64,000 nucleotides of DNA from Fusarium oxysporum f. sp. lycopersici 4287 (taxonomy: Eukaryota > Ascomycota > Sordariomycetes > Hypocreales > Nectriaceae). The stretch covers positions 468,761 through 532,760 of the forward strand of contig NC_031000.1 in NCBI RefSeq assembly GCF_000149955.1, given 5' to 3'. How positions within the stretch are numbered: the first letter of the stretch is position 1; each line of letters opens with the position of its first letter. Positions 11,571 through 23,945 of this stretch are shown here, piece after piece. Under the pieces are notes generated by a model. It was not told the DNA's origin, did not search any database, and saw only the letters and a program-made list of their open reading frames with translations. The position numbers were made by a program, and so were the translations under genes.

Positions 11571-11670
11571 TAGATAGTTTAGCTCGGCACGTCCTATGCT
11601 CCCTTGGGAGGCTTTTCGGGGCCGATGGCCTAGACCGAAACTATATACATATAAACATACATACACACAT
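11571..11670 (+). mobile_element. LINE 3'-end relic, related to the element at 8641-10397
   Basis: This segment matches the last 90 or so bases of the complete LINE tail (10311-10397) by eye: GCACGTCCT, then TTTCGGGGCCGATGGCC, then a degenerate ATATACATA/ACATAC tail. It has many substitutions and small gaps relative to that copy, so it is an older insertion of the same or a sister family. Confidence 0.7.
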
Positions 11671-11922
11671 GTATTTGGACGTTACAGGTCGCCTTGGATA
11701 AAAAAATGCATTTTCTTCGGTGAAATCTATCCATAGAAATTCTCATTAATGTATAGTATACTTTTTAGTCTGCGACGCCATTGGTTTCATTGAGTGCCCG
11801 CCCTTAGGGCCGTTTCTTAGGGTGGTCCAGTCAAGCGAAATGTGTGGTGTGCGTTTTAGCGCCCTGGATTCACTAAAACCTCCAGTACCGTCTTTCGTCC
11901 TTCCATCTTAGTGATCACACAG

Positions 11923-13702
11923 ATGTCATCCATCAATACCGCAATGAAGCAAAAGGTCAGGCCATTCCAACATGTCGTTCCATGCTGGGAATGCTCCAGG
12001 CGACGACTGGTGTGCGATCTGGGAACGCCCAAGTGCCGAAAATGCCGTGTTCGAGGCGTGGACTGCCCTGGGTATCAACACAAACCTCTCCAGTGGATGC
12101 GGCCCGGCCAGATCAGATCCAAGGGAGCTCGATCGACAAAGACACTACGTGTCTCCGGCCCCCCTGCGAGAAGCAACGAGGTTATCGCCAATTGTACCTT
12201 TCCGGGACAGGAAACACCGACTCAGGTTCAAAAACACAAAGCGTCCGAGGACTCAAAAGTTGATGATGCCAACAGCGCTCCTGGCTTCGAGGTCCAACCT
12301 GCGACGCGGTGCACTGTGCTTAGAAAAATTGGCGACCGAAGCACGTTTGGGATATTGATACGAGCGGTGGTATATTGTTTGTCGCGCTCATCTCCTGAAA
12401 TGCGAAGCACACTGGATTAATGATTTCACTGATAATATCAACATCGCGCCCGATTTATCGGGGATCAGCCTGGAAGGCGTTGCCAGCCCCTTCATTATTC
12501 CGCCGTCTTATGTGCCGTGTATACCTCCTGCGATATCCCAGACACTCATATGCAGCGCACTTGGCCATAGTATCCTGCGGGCCGCTGAAGGCTTTCACCG
12601 TGAGCGCAACGCGATGGCCATGAACTTGCGGCAATGTCGAGGCGAAGCTCTCAAGCTAGTCCACAGTGCGTTGACTGGCCGCCGCGATTCCATTATGCCA
12701 ATATTATGCCTACTGCTCTCCGAGGTATACCGCCTGGCAATCCGCAGCTCGCATCGTGCTGACTGAGCAGATACAGCACTCAATTTCACCCTCATGGTGG
12801 CACCACGTCGACGCAGCCTACACTTTGATTAACATGCACGGTGGGCTCTGGTGCTGCTCCCTGCTACACCCGCATCTCCGACATATGTACCAACTTCTCA
12901 TCCAGTATGTTTTGTCCAAGTATTTCGTCACGTTAAACTGATCTTTCTGAGCGTCGACGTTCTGGGCGCAACTACGTCCCCGTGCGTGAACTCGGCCCGC
13001 GCCCAACGGCAGCTGGAACTTCTGCCATACTTACAGGACCTCTTCGGTGACAGCACCTTGACCTGTATACCATGTGCTCCCGGTCTCTTAGCTGAAATCA
13101 TCCGCATCAATCATTACCGCTTTCTTCAGGACAGCGCAACGGCACTCCCGTCGAATAGCGCGGACCAATTGCCATCCAGCCCAGACATTCTCAGACGCGT
13201 CTTGAACTTCTCGCCTGAGTTATGGGCGTCTGAGGTCCTAGCACATTCTGATTCTGGCGCGGGAGGCAGCTATGACGAGACTGGGCAGGGCTTTACGGTG
13301 CGAAGAATGGGCTGGGAACGTATTGGTCGTATTTATCAGGCCGCCGTGGTCCTTTACTGTCTAGCTTCTCAGCCCCAGCGATCCGACCACGTTCGCAAAT
13401 CTAGCCAGTGGACGACCCTTCGCGCCGGCCTGTTACAGGATCTAAGAGACTCGTCGCTCGATGCCTACCTCCATCACCGCAAGCTGGTTCTCTGGCCGCT
13501 TACGATACTCGGCCTTGTGCTCGACTACGACGACGGCGGCACCCAGCAATTTGTTCTGAAAGAGCTGAAGTGGGCGAGCGCGGCATTGGGCACTGCGACA
13601 CCATTGGTGGCGATGCAGCTACTCGAGCGCACCTGGCGCTCTAGGCAGAGGTACAATGGATGGGACGAACTCTTTGATCGGCCTTATATTTTCGCCCTGT
13701 GA
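11923..13702 (+). CDS. Zn2Cys6 (Gal4-type) transcription factor, multi-exon
   Basis: The first ATG in frame is at 11923. The N-terminus contains a textbook binuclear zinc cluster: CWEC, six residues, C, six residues, CRKC, six residues, C (residues 21-48 from this start), followed by a basic, Ser/Pro-rich linker. Exon 1 runs to about 12308. A 57-nt intron (about 12309-12365) restores a long frame. A second intron is about 12723-12768. A third lies near 12909-12951, where the exact donor is uncertain. The last exon ends at 13700-13702. The C-terminal half resembles the helical fungal-specific middle region of such regulators (for example the GLWCCSLLHPHLRHMYQLL region). Product length is about 500 residues, normal for the family. 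It acts in the nucleus; targets are unknown. The neighbouring same-strand PAD gene is a candidate target. Confidence 0.75.
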
Positions 13703-14057
13703 AGGCTGTGCGAGCGCAGATCAAATCAATCCAGGCAAAGCTGCCATCCGCCGCAAGTCGAACTCGGCAGATTGCTGCGATTGACACGGGCACCAGGACA
13801 GCGTTAACAATGCTGCTCGCCGCGGGCACCGAGCAGTGCCAGGTCTTGGCCATTTATTTTGCCTATTTGGGTAACGATCTACATCCTGATATACTCCAGC
13901 GTCAGCGTCAGCGCTAACACCAGCCGCTTCTACTCCTTCTACGAGGCGTCCATGCAGCTGCAATGATTTTTCCCAATTCGGCTAAAGGGAGTCACTTCCA
14001 TTGAGCTCTTCTAGCTCTCATTGCATTCGATCAATGTAGGACTTGGTGGGCGTTGTC

Positions 14058-14063
14058 TATAAA
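14058..14063 (+). promoter_or_regulatory. TATA box candidate for the PAD gene
   Basis: TATAAA lies about 100 nt upstream of the ATG at 14162, in the short intergenic space after the regulator gene. The position is plausible for a fungal core promoter, but the motif alone is weak evidence. Confidence 0.35.
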
Positions 14064-14161
14064 GCATCGTTGAACCCCATGCATCAGCTACTCGATCATC
14101 AAAGACCTTGAGCTCTATCACTTTCGCCTATCGCCATTGCGCACAAATTTCTCCCATCACC

Positions 14162-16014
14162 ATGCGGACCAGCTGGCTAATCCTATCTTCGTTGCCACGC
14201 ATGTCAGCGCCGGCCTCATTAGCCCCACTACACATCCGCTCATCCTCGCAGACACGAACCGAGATGGAATCGTCAACGGCAAAGACATTACGGAGAAATA
14301 TACCTGGACAAATGAACGTGGCGCCATTTTCCTGCCCAACATTGGCGACAAACACCGCCGATGTGCTGCCTTTGATCTCAATGGTCTCCCCCTGAGCAAC
14401 CAGGAGCTGTCGAGCTGCAACGATGCTTCAGGCCATTTGCTGCTTGCCCCTGAGCTGGCAGCCCCAGCCCGGACCGCTCCCCTTGACAACATCTCTGAAG
14501 AGGCCACCGGGAACATCTATACGCTTCCAGAGAGCACTTTGGGCTCAGTGCGTGTATTCTGGAAACAGCCCGGATTTCTGTCAGATGAACATTCCCCCTG
14601 GAGACTCGTTGATCCTCAGTTCATGTTCAACGCGACGAGTTTACGTGCTGGCATTGAGCTCGCTATAGACGCGAGAGAGTTGGTTTCTGATCTCTCTGCC
14701 TGGAACGGAACACTTACTTTGGAGTTTCGAGTCACCGACGGCAATATGACGACCTACGACGCCGTGGCGATGAAGCAGGCGCCTGTCCTATTCCACCATC
14801 ATCTGCAGCGAGTACAAATGGTGATATCAGGAAAAGGAAACGAGACTTCCAGTCCAGTGCAGCAGAAGTTTGTACGCGGTCTTGAAGACGCGCTAATGAA
14901 CGTGACTGAAACTCTGTCCCTTCACTTACTCAACGGGACCGACGAAATATGGGCACAAGACTTCATGGAGCCCGGCTTCGCCAGTATGCCTGGGCCAGAA
15001 GGTCCGATATCACTACGCGTCCTGATGCGGAGTGCGCAATCCACTAGAGTTGCTGGACGTCAGGTCTTCGAAAGCTTCAGAGGTGATAGAGTCGGAGGCC
15101 ATCAACCGTCGCTGGGGTCTGGCTTTGGACACGAGGAGATTGACTCAGGTGGCAACATCGAGATTATCCCACCGTACGTATCCAAGAACAGGACATCATA
15201 TACGCACGGCAGGGTCATCATGGGGAAGCACTTTGACAAGCATCCAGCCAAGTCCGTGACAAGCCTTATCGAAGCTCAGATCTACCAGTCTCCCCTCTTC
15301 CTAGAGGCTGGCTGGCTGGTCATTGGACATGTTGACGAATTTGTCCAGTTCTTGCCTTATCAGAATGACCTAGGATGGACTATCGCTATTGCAGATACCC
15401 AAGCTCCGTTGGCTTCATTAAGAAAAGCACAAGACAGTGGTCATGGCTCCACCCTTGTCACTAGCTATCCCAATCTCCGCCAGCCGGAAGGTTTTTCTTT
15501 CTCCGATTCTACGTTTTCTTTCTACGATCCTAGGCTTGAGAACCTTACTATCGACACGCTGCTGTCTGACGACGACTTCCTGCAGACGCAAAAGTATGCA
15601 CAGAAGTACATCGACCACAACTTGGGGCTTCTGCTTGAAGAAGTACCATTGCCTCACAACGAAGTTCTGCGAATCCCCGCTCTTTACAAGAATGTCACGT
15701 ATCCCTGGCCATCTTATCTTGATGGACTCCCCCCGCGCCTGCACAGGGTCACTCCTGGACAGAGTCAACTAATTGCTTTCCTTCCAGCTGCCATCAACGG
15801 TGTTGTCATCGGATCTGATTATGTGGCTGCGAAGCCTTGGGGTCCAATTGTTGATGATCAGGATATCTTTGAGGAGGCAGTGCGAGACGTGTACGGCCAA
15901 GCGGGGATGAAGGTACATTTCGTTGACGATTTCATGTCCCATCACGTAAATGGAGGCGAAGTCCACTGTGGCACGAATACCCTTAGAGACACCAGAGTCA
16001 AATGGTGGAGCTAA
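14162..16014 (+). CDS. Protein-arginine deiminase (PAD), possibly frameshifted near the start
   Basis: A frame open from 14137 to TAA at 16014 encodes a PAD. These Ca-dependent enzymes convert peptidyl-arginine to citrulline. Counting from 14137, the catalytic residues are all visible: Asp275 in WAQDFMEPGF, His398 and Asp400 in IGHVDEF, and Cys611 in NGGEVHCGTNTLR. A Ca-loop-like DTNRDGIVNGKD lies at residues 39-50 and FLPNIGD at 65-71. The frame has no ATG before residue 163. The only well-placed ATG (14162, in a CACCATG context) is in another frame and begins MRTSWLILSSLP, a possible signal peptide. No sensible intron joins the two. I therefore infer a one-base-type frameshift between 14165 and about 14240, either a real lesion or a sequence error. 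PADs are known in vertebrates, some bacteria and some fungi; the substrate here is unknown. Many N-glycosylation sequons fit secretion. Confidence 0.85.
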
Positions 16015-18691
16015 AAGTCCATACCAGAGCCATAATGCACAATTAACGTACAGGTAATGACTACTGGACTGATAGCATGGTATTAATGCTTTTTAAGTAC
16101 CTGGCTTTTTATTGGTGCTGCTAGTCTAGGCGCTTACATTTCTAGCGGTCTTAGTTACTAAATAGAGGAATACATAGTAATATACTTATTACTAAGGATT
16201 TTACTATTAAGTTAAATCTATAATAGAGGGGATAAATCCTTTTATCTATTTATGAATATGTTTACTTTTATATATAAATTACCTAATAAGAAAACATATT
16301 CAATTACAATATGTCCCCAACATCTCTCAGGAGCCCAAAGCGTTGAGTGAATCGAAGAAAGCGAGAAAATGCCTGTGAAAAGACTCAACCCAAAATTATG
16401 TCAAAGCCACCCACTAAAATAAAAGCTTGTACTCCAGAAATATCAACACGACAAGCGACATTTTGTGTCTTGTCAGATGAGTTACCCCACTGTTTTGTGC
16501 GAGGAGTCTTCAAGGTGACGGAGTTGAGCTTCGAGGCACTTGATAGGTACAGAACGTATGCTACGACAGGTCCACCGCACATCGGGGACCCGGGCTCTTG
16601 GGACTCTGGGTACTCCACTTTTACTCCACTAGTGGGCCTACGCTGACGAGTGACCTGTCCCCTCAACCTCACATCCTTTCCGTTCTCGTACGTTCCTCAG
16701 GGCACGCCCACGATACACCGACTGATCGTCACGACCATTTTTATGATCAATCGCCGCCATACGACTATCAGTATTCAACCCCAGGTATATCAACCTTTTT
16801 TCTGTCTACCGCAGCATCTTCAGCGACCTCTGGGCCGGACTATTGACTTGGCCAATTGCAGGGAAGCATTCAACACGACATTATTTTCCCATCTCTATTT
16901 GAGTTCATCGGCTACTAAATTAGCCAAGCTCTTGAGAACGCATCGCAGTTAACACATCCCTTGCTGGATTACCTCCCGGTGACTACACCAACAGTGCATC
17001 ACTTCTCAGCAACCAAGCCTTCACCTAGAAGAGCAGATTCACCTTGCAATCTCCTGGCAAGCTAGTTCCGGACATTTCGTCAGCCCAACGAACCGCACAA
17101 GGCTCAACTATAACAACCCCTACATGAAACAAATTCTAATAATCTGGAAATTATCTGTAACCCGCTGTTGCCGGTTATCCCTTTGAGTGCCACAGCCCTT
17201 AGGCGGGGTCACGACAGAGGTATAGAGCCAATCAAGATAAATGAAACTAACGGTACTTTCCCACACATACTAATTTGTATGATGGTAAAAGTCTCAGCAG
17301 TTTTGATTGCTACAAAGAGCTACCTTACAGACTTGGCAAATATCTTAGGAACTTCCGGTACCCTGCACGTACTAACCTTATGACTAAGCTAAGTGGGGTG
17401 AGTGACCTTCCTAAGGGCTGTGGCACTCAAAGGGATAGACTGCTCGTTGACGTAGCTCTTCACTCAAACCACCAGTATCACCAAAGGGGGTCAGCCCTTA
17501 TTCCGCAACATGACATCTCGTGTCAATACGGGAAGCCAGACCAATGACGAATTGCTACCTCGAGCTGCATTTTCACGTAGGTTTGACGTAAATTCTTCGA
17601 ATAGCTCATAAGCATAAGTGACGATGGCAAGATCCGTTGCAACCATGATTTCATTTGAGCTAGAGCTAATACTCACAACTACCATGCGTTCATTCGATAC
17701 GGCTTAAAAGAGTGGTAGTAGTCAGGCATTATTGAATGAAGTGCTTGGTCACTGGCATAACGCACAGTGATGCCGCAAGGCGTAAAACGCGCCTTGCGAT
17801 GTATGGGGCGTACCAAACCAATGCTGGTTGCCTACGTGACACTGCGTGATTAGGTCTGATTTTAGGTTAGGCGATGTTACAATGGCTGGCATTGATGGGG
17901 GCGCCTCGACTATAGCAGGTCCATTTCAAACATGGTTTCCCCTTTCAAGCCCCTTCGCACGTTCCACATCACAATGTCAGCCACCTAGCAAAGCATCCAG
18001 CCAGTGGCGCTGCTCCTTGAGAGACAGGGCCGCGATATCTATGTCTTGTAAAAGTGTGGACCAGATCAGAGAAACACCTTACACCTGGACTGTCCGGCTA
18101 GAAAGATCTTGGTAAAGGCGCCCTTCATCTAATCAAGTGCCGCCATTGGCAACACAAAAAGACACAGGGTTAAAACAAAATATTGAAAAAATGAGAAAGG
18201 CGCAAGACAAGGCGTCTGGTATCAAAGGTGCTTCTGCGTTTGGCTAGGACCTGCGGGTCGTTGCTTGATTATCCTCGGTATGTCTGCTAGGCTAATACGG
18301 GGAATTTATTAGGTTTAGGCAAAAGGGACGATGTAGGTTAATTCTGTAAGACTCTAATGTCAAGAAAGTAAGAAAACAGGACGGAGTAGTACTGTATTGA
18401 TTTGGTTGGCTGGCGGTAGTCAGGAGCGAAAAAGAAGGCGGGAACAGGGAATGGAAGAGTAGAAGGGTACACGGACGCCTGTCTTTGGATTTGGAGCAAG
18501 GAAGGGCAGAAAAAGGTCTAAATTTAGCCGCATCAGGATCAAATCCAGGTAGTTTAGGCTCAGCAATGCAGCAAACCGAGCTCCAATCAACCACAGATTC
18601 TGAGTAGAAGTAATGTGCACACTTTGACTAAAGTTTATCCATATTTTAAATTACAGTACTCGTGAGGGCAGAAAAACATAGTTTATTATGA
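16015..18691. other. Intergenic, AT-rich start, no gene recognised
   Basis: The first 300 nt (16070-16310) are very rich in TA and lack open frames, as in RIP-damaged repeats. The rest holds only short frames without recognisable features. No RNA gene was identified. Confidence 0.4.
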
Positions 18692-18855
18692 NNNNNNNNN
18701 NNNNNNNNNNNNNNNNNNNNNNNNNNNNNNNNNNNNNNNNNNNNNNNNNNNNNNNNNNNNNNNNNNNNNNNNNNNNNNNNNNNNNNNNNNNNNNNNNNNN
18801 NNNNNNNNNNNNNNNNNNNNNNNNNNNNNNNNNNNNNNNNNNNNNNNNNNNNNNN
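18692..18855. other. Assembly gap (164 N)
   Basis: Run of N that cuts the helicase-like fragment on the minus strand. Confidence 0.99.
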
Positions 18856-19311
18856 CTTGCTTCATCTCCCCTTATACTGCAGGCTTCGCACTTTTGTATG
18901 AATTGGCCCTCCCGCTGGTAATCTCTGGTATGTATCTCGTGTAAGGCGGCGTACACTTCTTTGCATACCTGTAGCAGGATCGTAACTCATCATATTCAAG
19001 TAACGAACCGCGCTCTCTACGGAATTGACATTCTGTGCTACCTTTATAGCGAGGAAACCGGCGGAATCAGCCGTACAACCGAGGATTCTACTGAAGTACA
19101 CTAGCAAGGTTGAAGCTGGTCGCCCATCCATCACTTCCTCCGTGCTGAGTGCTATCATAAGCCTAAACAGCAGCTCCAACACTTCGGTCAAGTCTGGATT
19201 TTCTTCACTCGAGTTAGCCGTTATATCGGCTCCATCCTCCTCCTCCTCCTCCTCATTTTCAGATTCGCCACTTTCTGAGACACTCTCCATATCGTCATAA
19301 TCTTCGGCCAT
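18856..19311 (-). pseudogene. Fragment resembling telomere-linked helicase / DUF3505-type proteins
   Basis: The minus-strand frame starts at ATG 19311. It has an acidic N-terminal run (SGESENEEEEEEDGAD), then LLFRLMIALSTEEVMDGRP and STLLVYFSRILGCTADSAGF. This order resembles the middle part of large fungal telomere-linked RecQ-type (TLH, DUF3505-associated) proteins. Further on, another frame reads ALHEIHTRDYQREGQF, like the LREIHARYL stretch of the same proteins, so a frameshift or intron lies near 18930-19030. The gene runs into an assembly gap. Only a short part of a protein normally well over 1000 residues is present. Family assignment is from remembered sequence patterns and is tentative. 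Confidence 0.45.
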
Positions 19312-19432
19312 AGACTCTTCGCTGTTATCTATTCTACTACTGTACGAAGGATTGTCCGAATCCCGCCGCAGTATCTACTTTTCGTCCGTGCCAACCTGGC
19401 GACCCTGAATTTCCCGGGCGTTTTTCTCAAAA

Positions 19433-19535
19433 AATTACCCCGCAAGAGAGACAACTGAAGAACAATCAATCAACACATTTTACTGCTGCTCACTACTAGT
19501 GACCCGACATTCTCCCCTTTAAGCACGCTCAGTGC
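19433..19535. repeat. About 100-bp repeat, second copy at 39643-39745
   Basis: Same-orientation similarity by eye: ACCCCGCA, GAGACAACT, AGAACAAT, then CTCA, then CTTTAAGCAC and TCAGTGCGA. Some substitutions and small gaps separate the copies. It may be part of an LTR or another dispersed element; no coding sequence is present. Confidence 0.6.
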
Positions 19536-21400
19536 GATACTTGTCTATCTCTTTCGTCAGAGTGCGGGGGCGTTGATCTATTTTTGATGTTTTCACAGCC
19601 ACGCGCCACACATATTGTTATATGGAAGGGCAAACTCCCTTCTATCCGCACACAGGCGCCAATCTAACAAAATCGTAGCATCATACACACATCCAATGAG
19701 AGATATCAGAGAATCAGGGCTCGTGACACTGCATTCTTGGCTTAAGCACTGCTGGTTCCGGCTGGGTGACACGCACACATGTTTAGGCTTGAAAGTACAG
19801 CCCGTAGCCGCCATGCTACCTGTCTTTGCGGGGACCATTATTACACGCCTACCAGACTAAGGGACTTATTGCCCAGGAAAACCAAGATATGGGATGCATA
19901 GGATTTGGCCCGCAGAAGACAGGGCTCACAAGTTGACACTACATGAAACCGTATGCTACTATGAAGGCAGTCTTTTATCCTCGAAACTGGGTCGTTCGGC
20001 TCTCGATATGATAGCGAGGTCTAGACCGCGGTCCACTCGCTAAAGGGCTGAAGATCTAGACCACCATGCATGTACCATGTAGCAGTACTAGGGTAACCCC
20101 GGAGCAATTCTACCGGTAATGGGGAGGACTTGTATCGCAACTGGCCAATCAGAGTGAACCATTCGTCTGAGCGACAAGCCACGGAGTCCTTCTTTGTCAA
20201 CTACCAACCAGCCCGTGACCCGCAAGGTAACATCACACAAATCTGACTAGACTGTTTTTGTCCTTAAGCCCATCTCTTCGCCAAGAAGCCTAGCTGAAAG
20301 CCAAGAACAACTATCAGCAGGAAAAATCATGATACATCACAACAGGTGGTTTGACAACAACGATTAGCAAATCACGCAGCTTGAAATGGAAGACCAGAGT
20401 CAACTATAGTAGTAATCCCCGGGCTTAAGGGCTAGAACTGGATCCCATCCAAGAGATTAACGGACGTTTCCATTGACGGCCAGAGACCAGTTCTCACAAC
20501 GAACCGATAGGCGCATATTGCTTATTCTTGAACGTTTACTACGGATATAGTACTGTTATATAAAAAATCTAACTGTACGATTCTTGGGAGCATAGTCAAT
20601 AATTATCCTAGAGTTAAGGCTTGGAAAGTACGCAAGAAAACAGAAGGTGACTTTAATGTCCCCAGCGACAACAACTCATTAACTTTATCCAGGTTGCACA
20701 TGATATTTCGTCTTGGAATCCACAACCTCTAACCGCTCTGGAGTAAAAAGACTTGGTATGGGATCTCCGAACAGCTGTGCATTAAGAGCCAGAATATCCA
20801 GAATCAGACCGCTTTCAAAGCACAGACGCGGACACAGTCGCGCAGTGCAATCATGCTCTTTTTATTTATTTTATTTTTGCTTTTTTTTATTCGGGATTTT
20901 CATCTAATCTTGGGCTAAAGGAAAGAAGGTTTTCCTAGAAATATAAAGTTAGCGCCTTAAGAGTTCCCCTGGATCTTGGGGTACCATTTCCGAGGAGGAT
21001 GGACTGTAACGTCAATCATGATGGGTTTCTTCGTGTCATTCGTTTCCTTCGCGCCGGAAAATGGCTTGTCAACATGATCATCAGATCATCCACATGCTGT
21101 AACCCAAACGCAGTGGCCGACTCCGACCCTCCTACAGCAACAGTTCGCCAATCACCGTTCACCGATTAACGGCGGTAACTAACCCCTCAATGCCAAATCA
21201 CGACCAATGGCAGCATGTTGTCATTCAGACTAGCCCTGCGCATTACACTTGCGGCATGCGTGTCAACATCCCAATCCCACATGGCTTTTTCCTACCGTCG
21301 CAGGGGGTCAAAGTTCTGCCAATTCTATCATAGCTAGCCGGAGTTTCTTGCTAATGCAATTTCAAGCTTAAAAATAGTTCAGAGTAACACAGTTCATGGC
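19536..21400. other. Intergenic, no gene recognised
   Basis: About 1.9 kb with no supported gene. There is a T-rich tract at 20858-20895. Short open frames show no recognisable domain. Confidence 0.4.
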
Positions 21401-21406
21401 TTGCAG

Positions 21407-21598
21407 CCGGTCACGTACAGGTACAGAATCAGAGTATGGGGAGCGGGATTAAACGCGTCCCAAAATCTGGCAGATCGCCTTGGCCTGGGTCCGCTGGCGA
21501 CAGTTCCGGACGAAGCCGAGGAGAAGATCATTGAGGCGGCACGTCAACGGCATGATCAGACTGGGTACACGCCAGTTCCAACCGCCGGAGTAATTTAA
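21407..21598 (+). pseudogene. Possible terminal exon of a lost gene
   Basis: After a perfect acceptor-like TTGCAG (ending about 21406) the frame encodes about 63 residues ending in TAA (21596-21598). Composition and codon use look coding (GLNASQNLADRLGLGP, DEAEEKIIEAARQRHDQTG). There is no ATG upstream in frame and no convincing earlier exon. I do not recognise the protein. It could be the 3' exon left by a deletion. Confidence 0.25.
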
Positions 21599-21660
21599 CG
21601 AACCGACGAATGTGGCTGAGGGTAGTACATGGGATACATGATCCAGATTGACTGCTGCTG

Positions 21661-22068
21661 CTGCTAGTGATGCGGCATGTAGATGTTAGAATAGGGAGTG
21701 CCAGGATGCAGCGGAGGATTACTGAGGCGGAACCGGGCGTCTAGACATTGAGTGTGACTAAACTCCTCGCCATGCTTCACGTCGGGTAGACGAAGCTCTT
21801 GGGGTATTGTACCATGATGGCCCACGTCGTCATACACCATCTTGACAACGTCCTTGTCACACATGGCGCTGATGCTTGAGGAGCTGCTGTTGTTGGAAGG
21901 GAGGATAGAGGTGGGCACGCTGATTGGGATATAGCCGGCGCCATAGTCGGCTGATGATGATGGGATCGAGACGCTGGAGGGGATGGTGCAGGAGACGGTG
22001 CTCGCCAAGGATACGCAGTTGTTGGATAGAAGGGACGTATTGTTGGCTGTAGTCGGGGAAGGAGTTGT
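21661..22068 (-). CDS. C-terminal part of an unknown Ser/Thr-rich protein, cut by a gap
   Basis: The minus-strand frame is open from the edge of the assembly gap (22068) to the stop after the codons for NIYMPHH near 21664. It is rich in Ser, Thr and Pro (PSSNNSSSSSISAM-like stretch) and then becomes more mixed (DKDVVKMVYDDVGHHGTIP, HGEEFSHTQCLDARFRL). There is no ATG in the visible part, so the start lies in or beyond the 513-N gap. No family is recognised. Confidence 0.35.
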
Positions 22069-22581
22069 NNNNNNNNNNNNNNNNNNNNNNNNNNNNNNNN
22101 NNNNNNNNNNNNNNNNNNNNNNNNNNNNNNNNNNNNNNNNNNNNNNNNNNNNNNNNNNNNNNNNNNNNNNNNNNNNNNNNNNNNNNNNNNNNNNNNNNNN
22201 NNNNNNNNNNNNNNNNNNNNNNNNNNNNNNNNNNNNNNNNNNNNNNNNNNNNNNNNNNNNNNNNNNNNNNNNNNNNNNNNNNNNNNNNNNNNNNNNNNNN
22301 NNNNNNNNNNNNNNNNNNNNNNNNNNNNNNNNNNNNNNNNNNNNNNNNNNNNNNNNNNNNNNNNNNNNNNNNNNNNNNNNNNNNNNNNNNNNNNNNNNNN
22401 NNNNNNNNNNNNNNNNNNNNNNNNNNNNNNNNNNNNNNNNNNNNNNNNNNNNNNNNNNNNNNNNNNNNNNNNNNNNNNNNNNNNNNNNNNNNNNNNNNNN
22501 NNNNNNNNNNNNNNNNNNNNNNNNNNNNNNNNNNNNNNNNNNNNNNNNNNNNNNNNNNNNNNNNNNNNNNNNNNNNNNNNN
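22069..22581. other. Assembly gap (513 N)
   Basis: Run of N. Frames crossing it are artefacts. Confidence 0.99.
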
Positions 22582-23479
22582 AAATATACCATTTTTATGG
22601 TCTGATCTGTCTTCTGGCCAGTGCCTATGCGTGAGTCTCTCACTCCTCTCTCCAATTTGTGAAATTACCTACGGGCGGTAGTAGACTAGTAGTAGTCTCC
22701 ATATCCCTAGTCTCCGAGAGAGGTATGCGAGTGAGGGTATGTGAGAATCCGACACACCTCGGAAATATTTCCTTCAACCCTGGGGAGACCCCCAAATACC
22801 TCTACTCCTCCCCATGTCCAGGCCATCATCTCAGACATTGTGTCCGTGGCCCATCCATCACAACTTTAGATGATCGGGGTTAAGATTAGCTTTGGCGGGG
22901 GACTGCACCCCAGGAAACCGAAATCTCATTTAGGCAAGAACGATTCGACGTTGCTCACACCCCTACAGTCAGCTTCGTTCTTTAACGCTCGGTCTAGGCA
23001 ACCTTGAGCGGTTTTATATCCCCTTTTTGGGCTTGTCCGGCATCTAAGTACACATTTGTGTTGCTTGCTGTGTCAGGTGGCCATTGCCGGCGAAACTAGA
23101 TTTTTCTCGCCCTTAACGATCGAGCAGAGCCATAACATAACAAGTGCGCCCCACTCCGATCAACTCTAGAGACCTGGTTCACAAAGAGGTCAGCAGACCT
23201 TGGGAAGCTAATTGGACAGCCGGATACCGAGGCAGAACATCCTAACACGCCGAGGTCCAGCGCAAGATCCGCCAACTACACGAGGGGCTCAGGAAGAGAC
23301 AACCGTGCTATTCACCTAGATGCGAACCGAGAAGATAGGATTGGAGGACTGACAGGTAGTCAAACCAGCATCCTTTGCCCTCCTACCATTCGATCTTGTT
23401 CCTCTACTATAACGTGCATGATAAGCGAATGTCGCACCTCCAAATCCCATAAAAAACGGCGTTTTCGACCCCCTTGCAA
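22582..23479. other. Intergenic, no gene recognised
   Basis: About 900 nt without a supported feature. Confidence 0.4.
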
Positions 23480-23945
23480 TAACCATGAACTTTACTAAAA
23501 CTTCATTAGAAAGCTTGGCTTATTACGGCCGACCAGACAAGCAAAAAAAGAAAAAAAAGAAAAAAAGAAAGAAAGGCATTTCCTAGCCAGGATGACTTGT
23601 TCTTAGATTTCTCCCATGTATCCAACAAATTTCTTGCTAATTGCTATCGTAATTGACCACCAGACCACCCTTCCCCCCAGGCTACCGCCCCGTGACAGCC
23701 TCACTTTTGGTTCCACTAGTTAACAACACTCAACCATTCCACAACGAATACAGCTTCAAATTTAATTTCCTCTTGGATGCTTATTAAAAAAAGGCCTGCT
23801 CTTCCGTTATTGGCTTTTTCCGCTTATTCTGACGATTTTCCGCAGCTGCTTTATTATTTAACTTCCATGTGTTCAGGAAAAGCTTTATTGGGGTCGAAAT
23901 TGATTTGTGAACGGCCTGACGGCTTTATCGCGGCCTCGTGAGTTT

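Noticed and set aside
14157..14516. 119-codon minus-strand frame over the PAD N-terminus
   Set aside because: Antisense shadow of the PAD coding sequence.
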